Assembly: GCF_007751715.1 (NCBI RefSeq)
Contig: NZ_CP036292.1
Location: 6,455,339 to 6,519,338, forward strand
Length of the DNA: 64,000 nt
Direction of reading: 5' to 3'
From: Rosistilla oblonga
Lineage (GTDB): Bacteria > Planctomycetota > Planctomycetia > Pirellulales > Pirellulaceae
Positions 15,575-22,562 of this stretch are shown piece after piece; positions within the stretch are counted from its first letter, which is position 1, and the number at the start of each line of letters is the position of its first letter. A program made the translations under genes and the position numbers. A model generated the notes under the pieces. That model saw only the letters and a list, made by a program, of their open reading frames with translations. It made no database searches and had not been told where the DNA came from.

Positions 15575-18228
15575 TGCGCCACCGCCAATTCGTTGACGGC
15601 AGCCAAATCGCGATCGGCTTGTTTTTCGGCCGCTCCATTTCCCGCGGCCGCCGCGCGATAGCTGACAGCCACCGCATCGATCGCTTGCCAACGTTTGCCA
15701 CGAGCCAAGCAACGCAGCAAGCTGGAATAATGAGTCGGCAAAAAACGCTTCGCTTCGGCGTGCTGCGGGTCGATCGCCAATGCCAGCTGTTGTTGATCGA
15801 TCGCTTGTTTCCATTGCCTTTCCGCGGCTGCCAATTCACCGAGCGCCAGCATCGAACTGCCGCGGTTGTGCAGCATCGCGCCGATGCGGCTGTGCCCCGA
15901 GGCGTCGCCGTTGCTGAGCTCCAGGCTCGCCTGTTGCAGCGAGATCGCTTCATCCAACGCTTCGATCGCTTCGGCGTGTTTTGCTTGCTTTTGCAACGCC
16001 CTCGCGACGTTGTTCAAACTGGTCGCCAAATCGCGGCGATGCTGATCGATCGCCGGAGCGATGCTCAACAGTTGACGCTGCAGTCCAGCCGCTCGCGTAA
16101 ACGCTTGCTCCGCCGACGCCCATCGTCCCGCGTGCATGTTCGCTGAACCTAGATTATTCAAAAGCGTCGCCAGTTCGCCCGAAGCGCTCAACCGATTCGA
16201 TGACTCGCCGACCGAAGCGGCTCGAATTTGAATCGCTCGCTGCAACAGTTCAATCTCGCTGCGCGGATCGTCGACGGTGACGGCGCTCCGGTTGGCCAGT
16301 GCGGATGCAAGTCCACGAGCGGCCAGTTCGTCCTCGGGTTTCCGTTCGACAATTGTCGTCAGCCGCGCGATCGCATCGTCCAACAGGGGCCTCGCCTGAG
16401 CGACATCGCCATTCTGAATGAACAACAACGCCAGATTGTTTGTCGTTAACGCAAACTCCGCCGCGTAACGCTCGTTTTCCGGATCACTCTGCACCAGCGC
16501 GCCCTGGATCGCCAAAGTCTGCCGATAGTTTTGCAACGCCTCGTCAGACTCGCCGATGTCGGCCAGCGCCAGCCCCAGATGATTCAGGTTCTGCGCGGCA
16601 TGATAGCGCGTTTCCACAGCCGCCAGCTCCGCGGGAATCGACTCGGGACGTTCGATGATCGCCGCATAACCCTCCGCGGCGCGGCGAAAATGCCCGATCG
16701 CATCGCGCGGCGATTTTAATTCTTTGACGATCGTTCCGATCCGCGAATGGGTCCGAGCCACTTCCGCGGAGAGTTCGGGATCGCCGGTCGCTTGCGCCGC
16801 GAACTGTTCGTGATACCGCAGCGTCTGTAACAACAGCGAGTGCCGCACCTGTTCAGCTCCCGGCACGGAGGCCAATTGCTCAGCGACTTCGGTTCCCAGA
16901 TGATCGACCGCCGATTGGGCGTGCCGGAAATATTGATCGCGTTGGACGGCGCTCCATTTGGCGTCGTTGCTCTTTTGCAAGATGATCAAACTACTGGCGA
17001 CCAACCATAACATCGCCACCGCGCAGACCGAAGCGGCGACAGCGACCGAGCGACGATGCCGCGCCGTCCAGCGTCCCACGCGGGCGACGACCGTCGGCGG
17101 CTTAGCCAATGTGGGTCGACCATCGAGGACCGCTCGCAGATCGGCGGCCAATTGGTCGGCCGATTCGTAGCGATCATCCTTGCGGCGAGCCATCGCTTTT
17201 TGCAACACCACGCTCAAGTCGGCGGGCGTGTGGGGCAACAGACTGCGCAGCCGCGGCGGTTCGTCCTGTTGGATCGCTCGCAGCAAGGTCGGTCCGTCCT
17301 CGCCGACGACTGCGGTTCGCAAAGTCAACATCTCGAACAGCGTCGCGGCCAGCGAATAGATATCGGTCCGATGGTCGACCGCTTCGGCTTTGCCCGTCGC
17401 CTGTTCGGGACTCATGTAACGCATCGTTCCCAACAGATCGCCACTGACGGTCAGCGAGCGATCGTCTTGGCAGCGAGCCAAACCGAAGTCGGCGATCCAG
17501 ATTTTGCCCGCGGAATCAAGCAACAGGTTCGACGGTTTGACATCGCGATGGACGACGCCCGACGTGTGGGCATAATGCAGAGCGTCGGCGATATCGATCG
17601 CCCAAGCGACGATCGATCGCCAATCGCGCGACGTCGACGCGGACTCACGCTGCTGCAAGATCCAAGCGTCGACGGGCAGGCCATCGATCAACTGCATCGC
17701 AAAATAGTGGATCCCGCGCTCCGAACCGACACTGTAGACCGGGACGATGTGCGGATGTTGCAGCAGTCCCGCGGCACGGGCTTCGTTTTTAAAGCGGGCG
17801 ATTTGGCGAGCGTCCAACAGCGACGCCATCGGCAACAGCTTTAAAGCGACCTGCCGGTTCAACGACTTCTGATTCGCTTCGTAGACGACGCCCATCCCAC
17901 CCCGGCCGATCTCACGCTGCACCGTGAAATCGCCTAATGTCATCGGGCTGCCCGAGGTCGGCTGCAAGTCGCTGAATTGATCGGTCGGGTCTTGGAAGCC
18001 GACCGCGACGCCGTAGAGTGCGTCCAACTTGCTTAGATAGCTGGCGAAGACCTCCGACAAATCGGGATTCTCGCGATCGAGCGTCTCCAGATCCAACGGC
18101 TCGCCCGATTCGAGCGACTGGAGATAGCGATCCAGTTGCTCGGTCAGGCGTTGCTTCTGATCGTCGTCCAACGCCCGCAGCAATTCCGGTTCGTCGCAGG
18201 AATCGAGCACCGAATCATTCACAGACAT
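15571..18228 (-). CDS. Ser/Thr protein kinase with transmembrane segment and TPR repeats
   Basis: 885 residues. Complete kinase domain at ~100-370: Gly loop IGRGGMGVVYEA (107-118), Lys130, catalytic loop HRDVKPSN (227-234), DFG (247-249), MSPEQATG. A hydrophobic helix at ~395-417 separates it from an Ala-rich helical region (about 485-850) with TPR-like repeats such as EALQNYRQTLAIQGALVQ and AIEALDEAISLQQASLELS. The kinase would be cytoplasmic and the TPR part on the other side of the membrane. The start overlaps the ECF sigma gene by 14 bp and the stop overlaps the LEPR-XLL gene by 4 bp, giving one coupled unit. This fits the planctomycete ECF-sigma/kinase pairing, in which the kinase probably controls sigma activity (inference). 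Confidence 0.93.
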   Translation of the reverse strand: MSVNDSVLDSCDEPELLRALDDDQKQRLTEQLDRYLQSLESGEPLDLETLDRENPDLSEVFASYLSKLDALYGVAVGFQDPTDQFSDLQPTSGSPMTLGDFTVQREIGRGGMGVVYEANQKSLNRQVALKLLPMASLLDARQIARFKNEARAAGLLQHPHIVPVYSVGSERGIHYFAMQLIDGLPVDAWILQQRESASTSRDWRSIVAWAIDIADALHYAHTSGVVHRDVKPSNLLLDSAGKIWIADFGLARCQDDRSLTVSGDLLGTMRYMSPEQATGKAEAVDHRTDIYSLAATLFEMLTLRTAVVGEDGPTLLRAIQQDEPPRLRSLLPHTPADLSVVLQKAMARRKDDRYESADQLAADLRAVLDGRPTLAKPPTVVARVGRWTARHRRSVAVAASVCAVAMLWLVASSLIILQKSNDAKWSAVQRDQYFRHAQSAVDHLGTEVAEQLASVPGAEQVRHSLLLQTLRYHEQFAAQATGDPELSAEVARTHSRIGTIVKELKSPRDAIGHFRRAAEGYAAIIERPESIPAELAAVETRYHAAQNLNHLGLALADIGESDEALQNYRQTLAIQGALVQSDPENERYAAEFALTTNNLALLFIQNGDVAQARPLLDDAIARLTTIVERKPEDELAARGLASALANRSAVTVDDPRSEIELLQRAIQIRAASVGESSNRLSASGELATLLNNLGSANMHAGRWASAEQAFTRAAGLQRQLLSIAPAIDQHRRDLATSLNNVARALQKQAKHAEAIEALDEAISLQQASLELSNGDASGHSRIGAMLHNRGSSMLALGELAAAERQWKQAIDQQQLALAIDPQHAEAKRFLPTHYSSLLRCLARGKRWQAIDAVAVSYRAAAAGNGAAEKQADRDLAAVNELAVAQ

Positions 18229-18889
18229 CGCGAGCTTCTCCCTGCGTCTTGAAGGCTTCCAGAGCTCTCAGCCAAAGCATCCGCACCGCACCGCCGGAAC
18301 GATCCATCCGCTTGGCGATCTCGTCGAATGACATTCCCTGCAGGACGCGGAAGACGATCACATCGCGGTAGGGTGGATGCAGCTCGCTCAATTGGTCGGC
18401 CAACCAGACGGCGCGCTCACGAGCTTGCATCGGAGCGCTCGGCGATTCACCTCGGTTGGGCAGGATCGAAGCGAGGTTGATGGCGGAGTTTTCGAGTCCG
18501 TTGGCCACGGCGTCCAACGACACCTCGCGGCGGACGTCCCGCTTGGCGACTTTGACATTCGCGGCAAAAGCGCGATGCAGCGTGTGGATCAGAATCTGTC
18601 GCAGCCAGCACAACAGCTCTCCTTGGCTCTGGCCGCGAAAATCGCCGAAGTCGCGGTGGGCGGCCAACATCGCTTCCTGAACGATGTCCGACGGATTCAA
18701 CCGGCGTTGCAAACGGCGATCCAATTGCGTGCTGGCCAACAACGTTAAGTAGTTGGAGTACCATTGCAGCAAACGGCCCAAGGCTTCCGAATCGCCATCG
18801 CGAGCCGCTTCCAGCAGCGATCGAAACTCTTGCGTTTGGCCCGACTGGCTGCTGGAATCGGAACGGTGGGTCGAATCGGTTGCGATCAC
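18215..18889 (-). CDS. ECF RNA polymerase sigma factor (planctomycete type)
   Basis: 224 residues. Region 2 features LNPSDIVQEAMLAAHRDFGDF and a helix with WLRQILIHTL; region 4 has the helix-turn-helix PPYRDVIVFRVLQGMSFDEI followed by AKRMDRSGGAVRMLWLRAL. No anti-sigma gene is adjacent. Instead the next gene, overlapping by 14 bp, encodes a membrane Ser/Thr kinase with TPRs, as in kinase-linked planctomycete ECF groups. The spacer between regions 2 and 4 is longer than in minimal ECF factors. Likely first gene of the operon 18889 to 14291. Confidence 0.9.
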   Translation of the reverse strand: MIATDSTHRSDSSSQSGQTQEFRSLLEAARDGDSEALGRLLQWYSNYLTLLASTQLDRRLQRRLNPSDIVQEAMLAAHRDFGDFRGQSQGELLCWLRQILIHTLHRAFAANVKVAKRDVRREVSLDAVANGLENSAINLASILPNRGESPSAPMQARERAVWLADQLSELHPPYRDVIVFRVLQGMSFDEIAKRMDRSGGAVRMLWLRALEAFKTQGEARDVCE

Positions 18890-19031
18890 GGTGCTTGCCT
18901 GCGCTGAAGGGTTTACCGGTTTCCAAAATTAGGGAACGGAAACGTCGCGTTTTGTTTCAACCGCGCGGCTGAGAAAATCAAATTTCCACAGCCGACCGAT
19001 CCGTGTGCCAGTTCGCCCCAAGTTAAACGAT

Positions 19032-20378
19032 TCATCGAAAGAATCCGCGTTGGCTCGCTGCACGCCCTAACAGTGAAAACGCTGCATCGACGCAGTGGTG
19101 GAATCCGCGATGGGAGTGATGCCCGCCGCGGCGGTGAAGCGAGTTGCCGTCGTCCAACCAAGTAGACAATTCGTCCAGCGAAACCGCTTCGTCTGCATCG
19201 CTATCGGCATCGGAGACCTTTTCCCAAAACCGATCGCTCACTTCGTCGGCGGTCAACAAACCATCTTCGTTGGCGTCCAGGGCACTGAAAAAGTCTTCGC
19301 GAGCTGTCGCCAACGCCGCTTCGACTTCCGCCAACGTGATCACCGCGTCTCCATCGGCATCGATCTCCGCATCGACCAAACGATCCCACAACCGACTGGA
19401 AACATCCTCCTCAGTCAGCTCGCCATCTTTGTTGGTGTCCAACCGCGTCAGCAGATCTTCCGCCGTCGCTCCCGTCAAACCAAGCCCCACGCCAAACCGA
19501 AACCGTGAGCCGTCGAGGCAATGTGCGTCGGTCTCGTCGGTCTCGTCGGTTTCACCACCATCCAACACGCCCCCGTCATCGACCGGTTCTAGCGAGTCAT
19601 CATCTTCGGCGGTCGGATCGTCCACGGTTTCGGTGCCGTCGTCGACAGGATCGAGCGTTTCTTCATTCTCTGTATCGCCGGAATCGAGTGTATCGTCGTC
19701 GGTCGTATCGTCGTCGGAGGTGTCGACCAGATCGGTGGTCGCATCGGAATCGTCGACTGGCAAGATGCTGTCGTCGGCCGCAGCGTAAAGGCTGGTGATC
19801 TCGGCAATATCTTCGCTCGACAGTCCCGCAAAACTTTGGCTCGGCGATACAAACGGTGCTAGCACCGCACTGGCATCATCCAAGTGGTCCAGTCCCAGCG
19901 CGTGACCGATCTCATGGACCGCGACCCAGACGAGATCGAAGGCTTGATTGCCTAGCGAATTGCCAACCTCCCAAACCTCGGAGGAATCAAATTGGATGTC
20001 GCCGGCAATCCTCGCGGGATTCACATCGTCGGGAAAATAGGCTTGCGCCAACGTGCCGCCGTCACCATCGATGTTGGTAAACGAAATGTCGATCGAATCG
20101 CGCAACCCCGATTGGTCGGTGGGGGTAAAGCTGACATCGACGACACTCGACCAAGCGTTCAACGCCGTCTCGATCGCCGCGTCGGTTTCCGCTTGCGTCA
20201 GCGAACTCGGACTGCCGGAGATGTTGTAGGTCAGTTCTGCGTTTCCCAAGCCGGGGCCATCCCAGCCGACACTGGCAGTCAGCACGCGGCGCGATTCAAG
20301 TGTCTCGGTGACAAGGATTCGCGACTTGCGGCGCTGCAGTGGCTTGCGTTTTTGCGACATGATTGAACGACGAAACAT
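19032..20378 (-). CDS. Secreted matrixin metalloprotease with EF-hand-like repeats
   Basis: 448 residues from ATG 20378, preceded by GAAGG 6 bp upstream; the frame continues to 20438. LEPR-type signal RILVTETLESRRVLTAS (residues 20-36) marks export. The protease core carries the zinc motif HEIGHALGLDH (155-165), the HExxHxxGxxH signature of matrixins/metzincins; a Met-turn is not obvious. A highly acidic Asp/Thr/Glu linker (about 215-300) follows, then four EF-hand-like loops (DTNKDGELTEED, DADGDAVITLAE, DANEDGLLTADE, DADSDADEAVSLDE) and a His-rich tail. Calcium dependence is likely. Stands alone; no inhibitor or transporter is adjacent. Confidence 0.85.
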   Translation of the reverse strand: MFRRSIMSQKRKPLQRRKSRILVTETLESRRVLTASVGWDGPGLGNAELTYNISGSPSSLTQAETDAAIETALNAWSSVVDVSFTPTDQSGLRDSIDISFTNIDGDGGTLAQAYFPDDVNPARIAGDIQFDSSEVWEVGNSLGNQAFDLVWVAVHEIGHALGLDHLDDASAVLAPFVSPSQSFAGLSSEDIAEITSLYAAADDSILPVDDSDATTDLVDTSDDDTTDDDTLDSGDTENEETLDPVDDGTETVDDPTAEDDDSLEPVDDGGVLDGGETDETDETDAHCLDGSRFRFGVGLGLTGATAEDLLTRLDTNKDGELTEEDVSSRLWDRLVDAEIDADGDAVITLAEVEAALATAREDFFSALDANEDGLLTADEVSDRFWEKVSDADSDADEAVSLDELSTWLDDGNSLHRRGGHHSHRGFHHCVDAAFSLLGRAASQRGFFR

Positions 20379-20469
20379 GTGGACCTTCTTCCTATCAAAG
20401 GGGATGACTGACGGTTTTCCAAAACCAAGCGACGCCACAGAGTGCGGCGCCGCACCGATCGACCTTTCG

Positions 20470-20904
20470 CTAACGCATGGCGACGACGGTCTCGGCCGAC
20501 GCGTAAGATTCGCTCGCCGAGGCCTCCGCTTCGCGCTCGGCTTGGCGAGCTGCTTTGAGTTGAGCGATCCGTGCGTCGCGGGCTTCTCGCTTCAACATCG
20601 CTCGTTCCTTGCGTGCGGCCAATAAATCCTGTCGCTGCTGGTACTTCTGCGCCACCTGTTGTTGATATGTCTGCTGCCGCATCGCATACAACTGTTGGTT
20701 CTGCAGGTACCTCTGTTGCTGCAAGGCGTAGTCGCGTTGATAGGCCAGCGGATCGTAGCGTTGGCCCAGGGCATAACCGGTTCCCGCCGATCCTCCCGAC
20801 GCACCTCCGCGTCCTCCAGAACATTGGGCTTGGGCATCGTTGCCTGCCAACAAGATCGTTGCGGTCACCAACCCAGCCAACATCAAGGCTCGTTTAAACG
20901 TCAT
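20470..20904 (-). CDS. Small exported Gln/Arg-rich protein, function unknown
   Basis: 144 residues; AGGAGG about 8 bp upstream supports ATG 20904. A clear signal peptide (MTFKRALMLAGLVTATILLAG..AQA, cleavage near residue 27) is followed by a Cys-Ser-Gly-rich stretch and then a mostly helical region rich in Gln, Tyr and Arg (QQQRYLQNQQLYAMRQQTY). The C-terminal half is charged (KAARQAEREAEASAS). Periplasmic or surface location is inferred. No family recognised. It sits between the matrixin gene and the repeat-flanked toxin module. Confidence 0.7.
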   Translation of the reverse strand: MTFKRALMLAGLVTATILLAGNDAQAQCSGGRGGASGGSAGTGYALGQRYDPLAYQRDYALQQQRYLQNQQLYAMRQQTYQQQVAQKYQQRQDLLAARKERAMLKREARDARIAQLKAARQAEREAEASASESYASAETVVAMR

Positions 20905-21352
20905 CGAACACCCTCCTGCGAAAAGCGAGAAAAGAGAAGCAGTCGCCTCGCGCAGTCGACATCAACCGACAAGGCTCAGGCAATAGGGGCGTTTTCCCTT
21001 CAAGAAAGTCACACCCGCAGTCGAGCTTTTTCGGAAAACTTTGCACTAAGGCCGATCAGTGAACGTTAGCCTCGGCAACGCGGTCGTTAAGGGCACGTTG
21101 TGAACCCGGAGATTTGCGTTTGAATCCCATCCAGGCCGGAGGCCGACACAACGTGAGCGAGAGTCTGTCGCCCTCCGGGCTATCCAATCCGCTCGATTCT
21201 CAGGCCGGAGGCCGACACACGATCTGCCGGCGGTGTAAGCCGCCGGGCCGAGAATGGCAACAAACGCACATCACGGACGGATACCGTCACGTCGTGCGAG
21301 TCCAGAAGCCGCCGGCAGGCCTGTTTCAATTCCGGGTGGCGGACGATTTAGT
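20905..21352. other. 448-bp intergenic region
   Basis: The first ~150 bp are presumably the promoter of the exported Gln-rich protein. The rest, from 21132, is occupied by family D repeats (see 21132-21261), ending next to the antitoxin stop. No gene seen. Confidence 0.4.
21132..21261 (+). repeat. 130-bp direct repeat, family D, left copy
   Basis: This block matches 22294-22423 with about 11 mismatches in 130 positions by hand alignment, with no gaps, at a constant offset of 1162 bp. Core words are CAGGCCGGAGGCCGACACA (twice) and TCGCCCTCCGGGCTATCCAA. The PIN/antitoxin genes lie between the two copies. Confidence 0.8.
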
Positions 21353-21640
21353 TTAACGGCTCCCGACGTCCGACTTGCCTGCGATCGCTCGTTCGATCTC
21401 GACTGGAGTCGGTTCGGGGCCGCTCTGTGTCGCAGACATGAACTTCATGACTCGAGCACGCAACCGATCTCGATCGACACCATCGAACTTGTCACCCATC
21501 ATCGCCAGCGTTTCCGCTTGCGCGACGGTCGCCGCCAGCGTCGCATTGATGTAGCTGTTCAAGGAAACCCCTTGTTCGCTGGCCAACTGTTGAGCCTTTG
21601 CTTTCAAGTCGTCTCGCATTCGCAAGGAGAGGGTTGCCAT
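21353..21640 (-). CDS. Antitoxin-like protein partnered with PIN toxin
   Basis: 95 residues from ATG 21640, which begins 3 bp past the upstream toxin stop. The N terminus MATLSLRMRDDLKAKAQQLA followed by EQGVSLNSYINATLA looks like a ribbon-helix-helix DNA-binding antitoxin of the CopG/HicB-like type: a beta strand, then two helices. The C-terminal half (EPTPVEIERAIAG) would bind the toxin. The order is toxin first, antitoxin second, the reverse of the commonest arrangement. Stop lies at the edge of a repeat cluster. Confidence 0.7.
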   Translation of the reverse strand: MATLSLRMRDDLKAKAQQLASEQGVSLNSYINATLAATVAQAETLAMMGDKFDGVDRDRLRARVMKFMSATQSGPEPTPVEIERAIAGKSDVGSR

Positions 21641-21642
21641 GG

Positions 21643-22101
21643 TCAATTTCCTAAATCGTAAAGTGTCGAAAATTCGACTGGTGTCATCACATCCCATCCA
21701 TGCTTGACGAGAGCGGCACAATCAAAATCGCGAACGTTATAGGTGATGATGATCGCAGTTGCGGCGACCGCAGCTTCGATGAACTTATTATCCGCTTCAT
21801 CGCTCAGATTCGGGCGCCAACTAAAACGCAGTTGCGTTTGGTGTGACAGCGAAATGAGTTCCAAGACCAAATCGGAATTCTGCTTAGCCGTCAGGCCAGT
21901 CAATTTCCGTACCGTCGGCCGCGACAAAACGTCTGTGTACTCCGCAATGATCCCCTCGGTAAGCATCAGCGGAACGCGACGGTTAAGCACCGCCATCAGC
22001 ACGCGATAGGCCATGCTTTGTTCGTGTCGACACGCTCCAGCGACCAATACATTTGTATCGAGAACGACAGGAGGGCAGACAATTTTCAATGGATGACTCA
22101 C
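21643..22101 (-). CDS. PIN-domain toxin (putative RNase)
   Basis: 152 residues. PIN domains are Mg-dependent RNases, and this form resembles the stand-alone PIN toxin family (COG1569-like). Acidic residues are visible in order: VVLDTN (Asp15), GIIAEYTDVL (Glu54), SDEADNKFIEAA (Asp101, Asp104) and TYNVRDFD (Asp125). It is followed after 2 bp by the antitoxin-like gene. The region upstream (22102-22293) is short and ordinary before another repeat cluster begins, so its promoter is probably there. Confidence 0.82.
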   Translation of the reverse strand: MSHPLKIVCPPVVLDTNVLVAGACRHEQSMAYRVLMAVLNRRVPLMLTEGIIAEYTDVLSRPTVRKLTGLTAKQNSDLVLELISLSHQTQLRFSWRPNLSDEADNKFIEAAVAATAIIITYNVRDFDCAALVKHGWDVMTPVEFSTLYDLGN

Positions 22102-22562
22102 ATACCGCCGCCAAATGCTTAATACCGTATTGTGCTACATCGAATTCTTCGCGTCAACAAATATTGCCGAGCCACTCTCGCGATGACAATCGGGAGAGTG
22201 GTGGTAGACAGCAATTCCCTGGCGTAGATCGGCAAGCACCTCTGAATAAATAAGAGTATGCCGCCCTCCGGGCTATCCAAACCGCTCGATTCTCAGGCCG
22301 GAGGCCGACACAATGTGAGTAAGAGTGTGTCGCCCTCCGGGCTATCCAATCCGCTCGGTTCTCAGGCCGGAGGCCGACATACGAACTGCCGGCGGTGTAA
22401 GCCGCCGGATCGAGAGTGGCGACCGAAGCATATCTAGGCCGGATGCCGACACAATGTGAGTGCGAGTCTGTCGCCCTCCGGGCTTGGCATCGCCTGCAGC
22501 TTTGGGACCGGAGGCTGACGCACTCCGGCAGTTCGTATGCCGCCCTCCGGGCTACCAAACAG
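22102..22562. other. 461-bp intergenic region between PIN toxin and peroxidase genes
   Basis: About 190 bp of non-repetitive sequence next to the toxin start, then a run of family D repeat units to 22562. The word CGCCCTCCGGGCT appears at least four times from 22262. No coding or RNA gene seen. Confidence 0.45.
22294..22423 (+). repeat. 130-bp direct repeat, family D, right copy
   Basis: Partner of 21132-21261 in the same orientation. Further diverged fragments of the same family follow at 22435-22475 (TAGGCCGGATGCCGACACAA) and about 22475-22557 (CGCCCTCCGGGCT words), filling the gap to the peroxidase stop at 22563. Confidence 0.8.

Noticed and set aside
22435-22562. Possible CRISPR array from repeated words near 22.3-22.5 kb
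   Set aside because: Repeat units are irregular in length and diverged, spacers are not uniform, and no cas genes are present. They are dispersed GC-rich repeats.
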